Of a DNA stretch of 64,000 nt, positions 24,560 through 34,117 are shown piece after piece; the first letter of the stretch is position 1, and each line of letters begins with the position of its first letter. The position numbers were made by a program, and so were the translations under genes. The notes beneath the pieces were generated by a model. That model ran no database searches. It was not told the DNA's origin and worked only from the letters and a program-made list of their open reading frames with translations. The stretch comes from Mucilaginibacter tundrae (GTDB lineage: Bacteria; Bacteroidota; Bacteroidia; Sphingobacteriales; Sphingobacteriaceae), in assembly GCF_013408825.1 (NCBI RefSeq), contig NZ_JACCBZ010000002.1, positions 248,001 to 312,000 of the forward strand, in the 5' to 3' direction.

Positions 24560-25486
24560 ATGGCAGGACTGAGCACAAGGCATTTATTAGGAATTAAGGA
24601 CTTAAACCCGGCAGATATTCAATTAATATTTGAAACGGCCGATACTTTTAAATCGGTATTAAACCGCCCCATTAAAAAAGTCCCTTCGCTTCGCGATGTA
24701 ACCATTGCTAATATTTTTTTTGAAAACTCTACCCGCACCCGTTTGTCATTTGAACTGGCGGAGAAACGTTTATCTGCCGATGTAGTGAACTTCGCGGCAT
24801 CTTCATCATCCGTAAGCAAAGGTGAAACGCTGATAGATACTGTAAACAATATTTTAGCAATGAAGGTAGATATGGTAGTTATGCGCCATCCATACGCCGG
24901 TGCAGGCATCTTCCTATCTAAACATGTAAAAGCTCAAATAGTAAATGCTGGCGATGGTGCGCACGAACACCCTACACAAGCTTTACTTGATGCGTTTTCT
25001 ATCCGCGAACGTTACGGTGATGTAGCAGGTAAAAAGGTGGTTATCGTGGGTGACATTTTGCACTCGCGCGTTGCATTGTCAAATATACTTTGCCTTAAAC
25101 ATTTAGGCGCTGAGGTAATGGTTTGCGGGCCTACCACGCTAATCCCTAAGTATATTGGCTCGTTAGGCGTTAAAGTGGAACACAATCTCTTGAAAGCACT
25201 AAATTGGTGCGATGTCGCCAATATGCTGCGCATCCAACTGGAACGTCAGGATATTAAATATTTCCCTTCCTTACGTGAGTATACGATGCTTTACGGCTTG
25301 AATAAACAAATACTGGATTCACTGGACAAAGAAATCACCGTAATGCACCCGGGGCCCATCAATCGTGGCGTGGAGATCACTAGTGATGTAGCCGACAGCA
25401 AGCAATCCATCATCCTGGATCAGGTTGAGAATGGTGTGGCTATACGTATGGCTGTGCTGTATTTGCTGGCCGGGCAAACTCCATAG
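24560..25486 (+). CDS. pyrB: Aspartate carbamoyltransferase catalytic subunit
   Basis: The 308-residue protein has the carbamoyl-phosphate motif FFENSTRTRLSFE, the HPTQALLDAF motif, and VMHPGPINRG near the C-terminus, all diagnostic. It catalyses the first committed step of pyrimidine synthesis in the cytoplasm. No pyrI regulatory subunit follows, as usual for the PyrR-linked class. It is transcribed with or just after pyrR. Confidence 0.97.
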   Translation: MAGLSTRHLLGIKDLNPADIQLIFETADTFKSVLNRPIKKVPSLRDVTIANIFFENSTRTRLSFELAEKRLSADVVNFAASSSSVSKGETLIDTVNNILAMKVDMVVMRHPYAGAGIFLSKHVKAQIVNAGDGAHEHPTQALLDAFSIRERYGDVAGKKVVIVGDILHSRVALSNILCLKHLGAEVMVCGPTTLIPKYIGSLGVKVEHNLLKALNWCDVANMLRIQLERQDIKYFPSLREYTMLYGLNKQILDSLDKEITVMHPGPINRGVEITSDVADSKQSIILDQVENGVAIRMAVLYLLAGQTP

Positions 25487-25520
25487 CCAATAAATTATTC
25501 GCATATTCGTTAATAATGCG

Positions 25521-26963
25521 ATGTTTATGATAGCCAAATCTTTTTACCATAGTGTACTTGTTATTTTATTAAGCTTTGCCTCGCTAAATACCATAGCCCA
25601 AAGTGTTGAACAACGTAAAACCGATTCCGTATTTCAATTGGTTAAAGTTCAGTTCAATGCAAAAAATGCTGACCAGCTTTATGAACTTACAGGATCCAGG
25701 TTAAAGCAGGATCTCATCATTGAAACCTTCCGGAATATCTGCAATAACCAGCTTTTTACTTTAGGCGAGATCAAAGAATCATCATTAATCAGTTTTGAGA
25801 ATAACAAGGTAGCTACATACAAATTGACTTTCAGTACGGGGCAGATATTACAATTATTAATGAGCCTTGATAGGAATGATAAATTGGAAGTCTTTCTGTT
25901 CCAACCTTACAAAAAGGCTGAGGGAGTGAAAAAATCATTAGCCTTAACATCAAATCCGTTAAAAACTATTGAGGACAAGCAAATTGATTCTGTCGCACGT
26001 ACTTACATTCAAAAAGCCAATACCGTTGGTTTAAGCATAGGGATATTAAAAGATAATAAAATCAGCTACTATGAATATGGCGAAACCGACCGTGGCAATG
26101 GAAAGCTGCCAACAGGAAGCACTTTGTTCGAGATCGGTTCAATAACCAAAACTTTTACCGCTACCCTACTGGCTTTATATATTAACGAGGGTAAAGTAAA
26201 ACTGAGCGACCCAATCGTTAAATATTTGCCGGACTCTGTGGCCGCAAATCCGGCGCTACATGGTATTACTTTGGAGGATTTGAGCAATCATACCTCCGGC
26301 TTACCAAGCCTCCCTCCTGACTTCTTTGCACATGTTACAGACACACTCAATCCATACAAAAATTATACAAAGCGTTTGCTGTATGCTTATCTTAAAACAT
26401 GTACACTAAACAGCAAACCCGGTGAGAAATATGCCTACTCTAATATGGCAGTAGGTCTATTAGGCGATATTTTAGAACGCATCAGCGGGAAACCATTTGA
26501 ACAAATGGTAATGGACAACATCACCCAACCATTACAAATGACCAGCACTGTGCAGCATATTACACCGTTACTTAAACCGCGCTTTGTAAGCGTTTATAAT
26601 GACGGCGGCAAACCAACCGAAGCTTGGGACTTTAGCGCGCTCGCACCGTGTGGCTCTTTAAAATCAACAGTAAATAACCTATTGGTGTACGCAAAAGCCA
26701 ATATGATAAAAAGCAATACCAGGCTTTCAAAAGCATTTGAACTAACTCACCAGGTAACCTTTGACAAGGACGTTAAAATTGGCCTTGCCTGGCATATTAT
26801 TAAGGTTGATGGCGTGGAATATTATTTTCATAATGGCGGCACTTATGGCAGCAGCAGCTTTTTAGCCTTTAATCCGGAAAAGAATATAGCCATAGTAATA
26901 TTATCAAATTGCGGTGAAGGCGTTGATCTTGTTGGGGTGGGTATTTTAAAGAGATTGCAGTAA
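25521..26963 (+). CDS. Secreted serine hydrolase (beta-lactamase/AmpC-like family) with N-terminal DUF3887-like domain
   Basis: The 480-residue protein has an N-terminal signal sequence (about residues 8-26, ending IAQS). Residues 30-135 form a small alpha/beta domain like DUF3887. The serine hydrolase domain follows with SITK (S207, K210), YSN (306-308) and HNGGT near the C-terminus in place of KTG. These are the marks of class C-like penicillin-binding hydrolases and esterases. Substrate is unknown; it probably acts in the periplasm. M1 (25521) or M3 could be the start. Confidence 0.85.
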   Translation: MFMIAKSFYHSVLVILLSFASLNTIAQSVEQRKTDSVFQLVKVQFNAKNADQLYELTGSRLKQDLIIETFRNICNNQLFTLGEIKESSLISFENNKVATYKLTFSTGQILQLLMSLDRNDKLEVFLFQPYKKAEGVKKSLALTSNPLKTIEDKQIDSVARTYIQKANTVGLSIGILKDNKISYYEYGETDRGNGKLPTGSTLFEIGSITKTFTATLLALYINEGKVKLSDPIVKYLPDSVAANPALHGITLEDLSNHTSGLPSLPPDFFAHVTDTLNPYKNYTKRLLYAYLKTCTLNSKPGEKYAYSNMAVGLLGDILERISGKPFEQMVMDNITQPLQMTSTVQHITPLLKPRFVSVYNDGGKPTEAWDFSALAPCGSLKSTVNNLLVYAKANMIKSNTRLSKAFELTHQVTFDKDVKIGLAWHIIKVDGVEYYFHNGGTYGSSSFLAFNPEKNIAIVILSNCGEGVDLVGVGILKRLQ

Positions 26964-26975
26964 CTACAAAAAAAA

Positions 26976-26999
26976 CCGATTTGAAATTAATCAAACCGG
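26976..26999 (-). terminator. Terminator of the RND efflux operon
   Basis: On the minus strand CCGGTTTGA and TCAAATCGG pair with one mismatch around TTAATT and are followed by eight T. The hairpin lies 33 bp past the adaptor stop codon. Confidence 0.8.
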
Positions 27000-27031
27000 C
27001 CTCAAAAAAAACAATAAACTAACCTGTGGAA

Positions 27032-28273
27032 TTATTTTTTAGTTTTTGAGCTATCTGTTTTCTCAGGCTTAACATTTCCTGTCGGGCCATTCATCACTTT
27101 ACCGTTGCTTTCATTAGAATCGTCACCTGGCCCTTGTTTACCTGAACCTATTTTAATTGGCGATCCATCTCTGATCTCTTCTGTTGCGGCTTTAACTATC
27201 TGGTCACCCGGATTAATTTTACCGTAGATCTCTATGTTATCTCCCGCTTCAAGTCCTTTTTGCACATTAACCCATTCCGCTTTTCCATCTTTTATTCTAA
27301 TAACAAAAACTTTTTCTGTTGATGTTACCACTGCTGTTTTAGGAACAATAAAGGCACTGTCAGTTTGTGGCAACGGAACATTAACATCCGCATACATATT
27401 TGGCAGCAATTTTTTGTTGGTGTTGTAAACGTCCATTTCCAAACGTTCAGATCTTAAGGTATTATCTAAGGCACCAGCTAAACGAACAACTTTAGCTTTA
27501 AATTTTTCGCCCGGTAATTCACGTATGTTAAAACTAACTTCATCCTGATTATTTAAGCCACCTGTAAAGTTTTCAGGCACCGATATAACCAAACGCAACC
27601 TGTTGTGATCCTCTAACCTAAATAAGGCTTGGTTTGATGCCGCACCACCCGGGCCAACATAAGCGCCAAGGTTTACATTACGTAAAGTGATAACACCATC
27701 AAAAGGTGCCCTTATTTGCAGATAAGCTAAGTTAGCCGCAAATGATTTGTAAGAAGATTTAGCAGCCTCAACACTTGCAGAATCTGATGATTTTTTTGCC
27801 TGAGCCTGTTCCAGATCATTTTCAGAAACTGTACCCGGGGTTTTACTGGTGCTGTATAATCTGTCAAAGGTTGCTTTGCTAGCAAAGTATACCGCTTTTG
27901 CCTGTTGAATTCTTGATTTCGCTTCTTCTAATTGCGAATTCAGCTCGGGTGCCTCAAGGGTAGCTAATAATTGCCCCTGGTGTACTTGTGAACCTATATC
28001 AACTAAAAGCGTTTTCACATAGCTATTAACTTTGGCATATAGATCAGTTTGTTGATAGGCCTCCAATTCACCCGGTACGGTAATGTTTGAAGTTAATTTT
28101 CCTTTACTGATAGTAACCAGGTTTACAGTAGGCGTGTCCAATGCATTTTCCTGCTGCACGGTTAAATCCTGCTCTTCTTTGTCCTTTTTACTTTCGCCGC
28201 ATGAGCTAAAAAGTGCCGTACCAATAACTAAAGCGGTTACTACAATTATTAATTTATTTTTTTGGATGTTCAT
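27032..28273 (-). CDS. RND efflux periplasmic adaptor (membrane fusion protein), lipoprotein
   Basis: The 413-residue protein has a lipobox-type signal (ALFSSC), so it is anchored to a membrane. The adaptor core is visible: a lipoyl/barrel-sandwich half (TDLYAKVNSYVKTLLVDIGS), a coiled hairpin (residues about 110-180), the second lipoyl half (IRAPFDGVITLRNVNLGAYV) and beta-barrel domains. The C-terminus is low-complexity and charged. It links the RND pump and the TolC-like channel encoded just upstream. Its start overlaps the pump's 3' end by 20 bp. Confidence 0.92.
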   Translation of the reverse strand: MNIQKNKLIIVVTALVIGTALFSSCGESKKDKEEQDLTVQQENALDTPTVNLVTISKGKLTSNITVPGELEAYQQTDLYAKVNSYVKTLLVDIGSQVHQGQLLATLEAPELNSQLEEAKSRIQQAKAVYFASKATFDRLYSTSKTPGTVSENDLEQAQAKKSSDSASVEAAKSSYKSFAANLAYLQIRAPFDGVITLRNVNLGAYVGPGGAASNQALFRLEDHNRLRLVISVPENFTGGLNNQDEVSFNIRELPGEKFKAKVVRLAGALDNTLRSERLEMDVYNTNKKLLPNMYADVNVPLPQTDSAFIVPKTAVVTSTEKVFVIRIKDGKAEWVNVQKGLEAGDNIEIYGKINPGDQIVKAATEEIRDGSPIKIGSGKQGPGDDSNESNGKVMNGPTGNVKPEKTDSSKTKK

Positions 28274-31200
28274 GATTGTGGTGCAATGGGATATAAAATT
28301 TACTTTCCTTATCTTCAGGGTCTAATGAAACAGAATCTGTTGTAGCGTTACCTTGTACCCAGGCAAATACCAGTGGTAAAATAAATAACGCGGCAAATGT
28401 TGAGGCTAACAATCCGCCGATTACCGCGCGGCCTAATGGTGATGTTTGATCGCCACCTTCGCCTAAGCCCGATGCCATCGGTATCATACCTACAATCATG
28501 GCCAAACTGGTCATTAATATAGGGCGTACACGCAAGGCAACCGCTTCACGGGCCGATCGTAACGCATCGCCGTTATGCTTTCTTAACTCCTCGGCATTGG
28601 TTACGAGCAATACCGCATTGGATATAGACACACCGACCGACATGATCATACCCATATAGGATTGCAGGTTAAGCGTGGCGCCTGTTATTTTCACCAGGAA
28701 CAACGAACCAAATAACACCGCGGGGACTGTTGATAATACTACCAGCGATACTTTAAACGATTGGAAATTGGCCGCAAGCATTAAATATATTACCAAAATA
28801 GCCACTAGCAACCCGGTTTGCAAACTGCTTAACGTATCGGTAAGCGTTTGGCTCATACCCCGTAGTTCAACAGTTAAGCCATGTGGTAATTTACCTAATG
28901 ATTTTATTGCCTTTTGCACATCATCAGTAGCTGTGCCCAAATCTTTTTTATTAATGTTGGCCGTAACCGATAATGTTGGTACAGCACCTATATCATCATC
29001 TTCTCCGTACGTAGTATCTACCTTAACATCAGCCACATCACTTAATACGGGCCTTGGTTGATTAGCTAAAACAGGTATCTCGCGGATATCATTCAAGTTA
29101 GACATTTCGTACTCCGGAACTTCAACTTGTACTTGGTAGCTTAATCCTGCTTTTTCATCAATCCAAACATTCTTTTCGGTAAGGCGCGATGATGAGGTTG
29201 ACGCGGTTAATGTACGTGATATGTCATTTACACTAACGCCCAATTCGGCTGCACGGGTTCTGTCAATATTAATATCGATAGATGGATAGCGATAAGATTG
29301 TGCAATTTGGACATCGCGGAGATACTTAATACTATCTAGTTTTTTCACCAGGGTTAAAGCGAAATTAACATTCTGCTTTTTATTCTTGCCGGTAAAAGCC
29401 ACTTCGATTGGAGTAGGCGATCCCTGACTCAAAATTTTATCAGTAAGCTCGATTGGCTCGAATGACATTTGTACATCCGGTAAGGCTATTTTCATTGAGT
29501 CCCTGAAACGATCTTTTAACTCGTCCAAATTTACTTTATAGCTCTCCGCAAGTTGTACTTGCATAACAGCTTCCTGCGGGCCGGCCATAAATAAGTAAAT
29601 AGGATTTGTTGAGAACGATGACGGGTGTGTACCAACTACCGTTGAGGTAATAGCTATATTATTTTTACCAACCAAACCCTCAAGTACATGTAACGCTGTT
29701 AAAGTAGATGTTTCAGTACGTTCAAGTCTGGTACCGTCCGCGCCACGTAAACGAACCTGGAAGGTACCTGAGTTAACTTTAGGCAATACATCTCGTCCAA
29801 TTATTGAGAATAGCAAGAAAGCTAACCCAAAAGCTACCACTAAATAAATACCGACAATTAACTTACGGCGAGGCATCATTCCATCGATTACTTTAAGGAA
29901 CCATATTCTGAACTTATCGAACTTAGTTTCATCCTTACCATGGTGTTCGGTAGCATGCTTAACTGCTTCCTCTTTCTGAGCCCACTGGTCGCCTTCATCA
30001 TCCATTGCGTAACCATCTTTATGGCTTTTATCTTCATGCTCATTTTTCATTAACCAGTTTGCCATAATAGGTACAAAGGTTTGCGCAAGCAGGTAAGATA
30101 TGATCATGGCGAAACCAATAGCCAGTGATAAAGGCAGGAATAATGCTCCCGGGATACCCGTCATGGTAAAAGCTGGTGCAAACACCGCCAGAATACAAAA
30201 CAAGATTAGCAACTTTGGGAACGCGATCTCTTTACAGGCATCCCATATAGCTAATGCTTTGGGTTTACCCATATCAAAATGCTGGTGAATATTCTCAATG
30301 GTTACCGTCGACTCATCCACCAGGATACCAATTGCAAGCGAAAGACCGCTCAGCGTCATGATATTTATTGTTTGATGGAATAAGTATAGGAAGAACACGC
30401 TGGAAATAACGCAGGTAGGAATAGTCATGATAACGATGAGTGCGCCGCGCCTATCGCCCAAAAACAACAATACCATTAGGCCGGTAAGAATAGCACCTAT
30501 GGCACCCTCTTCGGCTAAACTTTTTACCGCATTTATTACATATATAGATTGGTCAAATACGAAAGACAGTTTAACATCCGGTGGTACCAAACCCTGAAAA
30601 CGGGGCAGCGCTTTCTTTAAGTTCTGTACAACATCCCATGTTGACGCCGATGCCGATTTAGTAATCGGTAAGTAAACCGACCGTTTTCCATTTATTAAGG
30701 CATAGCCTTGCGTAACGTCTGCACCATCTTCAACAGTAGCCACATCCTTTAGAAAAACAGTTTGAACACCATTTTTATACAGAGGAATATCACCAAAATC
30801 ACTGATGTTTTTAATAGTGGTATTTGCAGGCGTTAAGTAATTAAAATCGCCTATACGTACGTTACCTGCTGGCGTATTTTGATTGTTATCACGCAGAGCA
30901 AGCACCAGTTGATCGGGCGTTAAATTATGCTGGCGTAACAATTGCGGATCGGCTTTAATAACTACGGTACGTTGGTTACCACCAAACGGTGCTGGTGCAA
31001 CCAGGCCTGGTACAGTTGTAAATGCCGAACGTACGTAAACCAATGCAAAGTCAAGCAACTCGTTATTGGTACGTGTAGGGCTACTTAATACAAGCTGACC
31101 TACGGGTAAAGTCGAGGCATCAAAACGCAAAATAAATGGCGGCTGAGATCCCTGCGGGAACCCGGCCTGCGCCCTGTTAGTATACGCCGTGACCTCCGCC

Positions 31201-31514
31201 GCGGCCTGGGCCATATTAGTACCTTCGTAAAATGTTACTTTAATCAGTGTTAAGCCCTGTATGTTTTTTGATTCGATGCTTTTTACACCAGATACAAATA
31301 GTAGTAAGTTAACATATGATTTGGCAAAATATGCCTCCATTTGGTTTGGTGTAAAACCGCCATAAGGGTGCGATACATAAATAACCGGCAAATTAAGGTC
31401 GGGGAATATATCTATCTTAATGCTTCGTGTAGCATTAATGCCAAAGAAAAACAATGCTGCTACTATAACCAGTATGGTGATTGGCCTTTGAAGGGCCCCT
31501 TTTATCATTCCCAT
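28254..31514 (-). CDS. RND efflux pump, inner-membrane permease subunit
   Basis: The 1086-residue protein has the RND architecture: 12 spans and two large periplasmic loops. In span 4 the proton-relay motif is GILVDESTVTIENI near residue 398, where AcrB has two aspartates. In span 10 the segment GVSISNAVLLV near 960 lacks the lysine of AcrB. A His/Asp/Glu-rich insertion (residues about 487-530) between the halves and a His-rich C-terminus are unusual. Substrate class (drug, metabolite or metal) is uncertain. It is the middle gene of a TolC-pump-adaptor operon opposite a LysR regulator. Confidence 0.92.
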   Translation of the reverse strand: MGMIKGALQRPITILVIVAALFFFGINATRSIKIDIFPDLNLPVIYVSHPYGGFTPNQMEAYFAKSYVNLLLFVSGVKSIESKNIQGLTLIKVTFYEGTNMAQAAAEVTAYTNRAQAGFPQGSQPPFILRFDASTLPVGQLVLSSPTRTNNELLDFALVYVRSAFTTVPGLVAPAPFGGNQRTVVIKADPQLLRQHNLTPDQLVLALRDNNQNTPAGNVRIGDFNYLTPANTTIKNISDFGDIPLYKNGVQTVFLKDVATVEDGADVTQGYALINGKRSVYLPITKSASASTWDVVQNLKKALPRFQGLVPPDVKLSFVFDQSIYVINAVKSLAEEGAIGAILTGLMVLLFLGDRRGALIVIMTIPTCVISSVFFLYLFHQTINIMTLSGLSLAIGILVDESTVTIENIHQHFDMGKPKALAIWDACKEIAFPKLLILFCILAVFAPAFTMTGIPGALFLPLSLAIGFAMIISYLLAQTFVPIMANWLMKNEHEDKSHKDGYAMDDEGDQWAQKEEAVKHATEHHGKDETKFDKFRIWFLKVIDGMMPRRKLIVGIYLVVAFGLAFLLFSIIGRDVLPKVNSGTFQVRLRGADGTRLERTETSTLTALHVLEGLVGKNNIAITSTVVGTHPSSFSTNPIYLFMAGPQEAVMQVQLAESYKVNLDELKDRFRDSMKIALPDVQMSFEPIELTDKILSQGSPTPIEVAFTGKNKKQNVNFALTLVKKLDSIKYLRDVQIAQSYRYPSIDINIDRTRAAELGVSVNDISRTLTASTSSSRLTEKNVWIDEKAGLSYQVQVEVPEYEMSNLNDIREIPVLANQPRPVLSDVADVKVDTTYGEDDDIGAVPTLSVTANINKKDLGTATDDVQKAIKSLGKLPHGLTVELRGMSQTLTDTLSSLQTGLLVAILVIYLMLAANFQSFKVSLVVLSTVPAVLFGSLFLVKITGATLNLQSYMGMIMSVGVSISNAVLLVTNAEELRKHNGDALRSAREAVALRVRPILMTSLAMIVGMIPMASGLGEGGDQTSPLGRAVIGGLLASTFAALFILPLVFAWVQGNATTDSVSLDPEDKESKFYIPLHHNHEHPKK

Positions 31515-31532
31515 TAGTGTATATTATGTATG

Positions 31533-32936
31533 TTAAAAGTTATTTAAAAATACTCCGAAATCGCCGGTTGCAGCCGCCTTGTACAGCAAAGCCTGCCAAA
31601 CATTATTCGATGTAATATCCTGGTCAACTTCTGCACGGTTCAGCGTATAAAGTGCCTCCGTAAAGTCAACTATATTTGCAAGGCCATTTTTGTATAATGC
31701 AAATTTTTGGATGTAAGCGCTGTTTGCTGCCTTTACTTCCACCGGAGCTTCGGCATAATTCTTTAGCGCATTATTTATTCTGATGACTGATAAGGCTACC
31801 TGGTCATTAATTTGCTGATCAGCCAAATTGTATTCATCACGATATTGATCAGATGTGAATTTTTGTGATTTTACCTGATAATGTACACGGAAAGGGTTGG
31901 TAAGGTTCCAAATAAAACCTATGCCTAATAAATAATTATACCGGGTTGGATCAGCGCCTGCGCCATAGCTGCTGTTATAATCATCTTCATTTGATGCAAT
32001 GTCAGACTTAAAGCCTGACCCCCTGCCCTGGTATGTACCAAAAAGGCTGAATGTGGGATAAGCAAATGTTTGCAGGTATTTAGCCTGCTCATCACTCACA
32101 CCTACTCTATCACGGTAGTATTTTAAAACCGGGTGATTTTCAGTACCGTTTGCCGGTTCTGCATAAATGTTTGATGGTATCTTGGTAACAAAAGTACTGT
32201 CTAATAAAAACTCCTGCGGAGGTATCCCTAAGTATTGGGCTAATTGATTAGCCTGATCAGAAACTGTTTGCTGCGCATTGGTTAATGCTATCCTGGCGTT
32301 TGATACCTGGGCGTTTGCCAATGAGGAATCCACCCCCGGATTTAACCCGTTTTTAACACGTGCGATAACAACCCTCTGCAGATCAATACTGCGGTTAAGG
32401 TTATCTTGCTCTGCCTTGCTTAGCTGTTGGGCAACCAGTAAGTTAAGATAGGTGCTTGCCACCCTAACTTCATGTTCAAATTGCTCCTGCGCTAAATCGC
32501 TTTCATCAAGTGTTACCACAGAGCGTTGAACTTTAACTTTTTCCTTTGCCCTGCCGAAGGCGAAAAAATTCCAATTAACATTAGCCACATAAAGTGAACC
32601 GAATGCGGCGTTCCAGTTTTGGCTAGGTAGTGCAGGGCCGGAAGATGCTACAGCTAAGCCACCATAAGAACTAATAGGGCCATTAATTCCATCGGCGGTG
32701 CCGTAAGCTTGCTGTGCTGATACGTTAAGATCAGGCAAATATTCTGTTTTGGTTTCTGTTAACGAGGCTTTTGAAGCATTTAATTGATTTGCTTTAGCTT
32801 TAATAGTACCATAGTTTGAAAGCGCTATTTGTTCGGCTTCCTTTATCCCAAGTACTTTTTGCTGGGCCTGTACATTTACTAAAATTAAAATACCTGATAA
32901 ACTTAAGAATAGACGTTTAGAAATTGTAACTAACAT
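31533..32936 (-). CDS. TolC-family outer membrane efflux protein
   Basis: The 467-residue protein has a signal peptide (residues about 8-24, ending VQAQ) and two repeated TolC halves, each with long helices (QANQLNASKASLTETKTEYL and the matching C-terminal block ending NRAEVDQDITSNN). It forms the outer-membrane exit duct of the tripartite system. It is the first gene of the operon, 18 bp before the pump gene, and is transcribed divergently from the LysR regulator with an 88-bp gap. Confidence 0.9.
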   Translation of the reverse strand: MLVTISKRLFLSLSGILILVNVQAQQKVLGIKEAEQIALSNYGTIKAKANQLNASKASLTETKTEYLPDLNVSAQQAYGTADGINGPISSYGGLAVASSGPALPSQNWNAAFGSLYVANVNWNFFAFGRAKEKVKVQRSVVTLDESDLAQEQFEHEVRVASTYLNLLVAQQLSKAEQDNLNRSIDLQRVVIARVKNGLNPGVDSSLANAQVSNARIALTNAQQTVSDQANQLAQYLGIPPQEFLLDSTFVTKIPSNIYAEPANGTENHPVLKYYRDRVGVSDEQAKYLQTFAYPTFSLFGTYQGRGSGFKSDIASNEDDYNSSYGAGADPTRYNYLLGIGFIWNLTNPFRVHYQVKSQKFTSDQYRDEYNLADQQINDQVALSVIRINNALKNYAEAPVEVKAANSAYIQKFALYKNGLANIVDFTEALYTLNRAEVDQDITSNNVWQALLYKAAATGDFGVFLNNF

Positions 32937-32990
32937 ATTCGGTATTTTGATGCCGCAAAATTAAAACTATATTTTATATGAAAAAAATGA

Positions 32991-33007
32991 ATTAATTTTG
33001 TGTTAAT
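32991..33007. promoter_or_regulatory. Candidate LysR-type operator between tolC-like and lysR
   Basis: ATTAA-N7-TTAAT is a short symmetrical site of the T-N11-A type, 18 bp before the lysR start and 55 bp from the efflux operon start. LysR regulators usually bind such sites in divergent gaps. The gap is AT-rich, so chance symmetry is possible. Confidence 0.35.
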
Positions 33008-33024
33008 CATTAATTAAAGTAATA

Positions 33025-34071
33025 ATGAATATCGCGATACATCATTTTAGATTGATAGATACCATATCAAAAGAAGGGACTCTTACTAAAGCAGCCGCTA
33101 CATTGCATCTAACACAGTCGGCGTTAAGTCACCAGTTAAAGGAGCTGGAAAAGGAATTAGGAATAGATGTATTCAACCGTAATGGCAAAAAATTACATTT
33201 ATCTGAACAAGGCTATCGTTTTTTGCGTAGCTCAGAGAAAATATTAGCTGAATTAAAGTCGCTTGAAGAGGATATCAACAACTATAAAAACGGGCAAACG
33301 AGTAAGTTAACTATCAGTATGCAGTGTTATACAGCTTACCATTGGTTGCCCGGCATTATAAAATACTATAAATCCCGCTGGCCTGATATTAATATTCAAA
33401 TACTATCAGAAGCCACCAGCCGTCCATTAGAATATTTAATGAACGGAGATTTAGATATAGGCATTATCCGCACGCAAATGGTGAATACCAAAATACGCTA
33501 TGAACCTATTTTTAACGACAGGCTTACGGCAATCATCAGCAAAGATCATCCGCTTGCCAAAAAAGACGTTATAGAAATAGCTGATTTCCAAGACCAGGAA
33601 TTGATTTTGCCTTTGTATGATCCGTCATATCAGGATACGCCGATGATTGAATCATTAATACAAGCACAACAAGTTAGACCAAAAACATTACATCGTATTC
33701 ATTATACTGATGCAACAATTGAAATGGTAAACGCTAATTTGGGTATAAGTGTGATGGCCGACTGGATTGTTGAACCTTATTTAAAAAATAAAGACATTGT
33801 TTCCAAACCTATGCACCATAGTGTTGCCAGCCGCTCATGGTTTGCGGCTACCTGTAAACAAACCCCTGCTATACAGAACTTTTTGGAGTGCCTGAAAATG
33901 TACTTTTCGGGTGCTGACATGAGTATTAATGAAATTGAGAAGAAACAAATAGTTAAGGAACATACGGTAAGGAAACAACCTTTGTTACCGCCTATCCCGG
34001 CATCAGCTGTTTTCACACGACCATCTGTAGCAGCCAGCCTAACACAGGAATTTAAAAATTACCAATATTAA
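33025..34071 (+). CDS. LysR-family transcriptional regulator of the efflux operon
   Basis: The 348-residue protein has an N-terminal winged helix (LTKAAATLHLTQSALSHQLKELEKELGIDVFNR as classic LysR signature, residues about 18-50) and a two-lobed effector domain to about 290. A C-terminal tail of some 50 residues beyond the usual LysR length is low in conservation and proline-rich. It lies divergently next to a TolC-RND-adaptor operon and so most likely controls it and itself. The inducer is unknown. Confidence 0.9.
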   Translation: MNIAIHHFRLIDTISKEGTLTKAAATLHLTQSALSHQLKELEKELGIDVFNRNGKKLHLSEQGYRFLRSSEKILAELKSLEEDINNYKNGQTSKLTISMQCYTAYHWLPGIIKYYKSRWPDINIQILSEATSRPLEYLMNGDLDIGIIRTQMVNTKIRYEPIFNDRLTAIISKDHPLAKKDVIEIADFQDQELILPLYDPSYQDTPMIESLIQAQQVRPKTLHRIHYTDATIEMVNANLGISVMADWIVEPYLKNKDIVSKPMHHSVASRSWFAATCKQTPAIQNFLECLKMYFSGADMSINEIEKKQIVKEHTVRKQPLLPPIPASAVFTRPSVAASLTQEFKNYQY

Positions 34072-34078
34072 TTTCATT

Positions 34079-34102
34079 AGCCCCTCTTTGCCCGGAGGGG
34101 TT
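34079..34102 (+). terminator. Weak terminator-like hairpin after lysR
   Basis: CCCCTC (34081-34086) pairs with GAGGGG (34095-34100), extended by AG/TT pairs. The following TTAATAAAT is not a clean T run. It overlaps the leader of the GH8 gene. Confidence 0.45.
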
Positions 34103-34117
34103 AATAAATACCTGCAG

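Noticed and set aside
34088..34117. TTG start for the GH8 gene
   Set aside because: It would put ten residues from the lysR terminator hairpin before a normal signal peptide.
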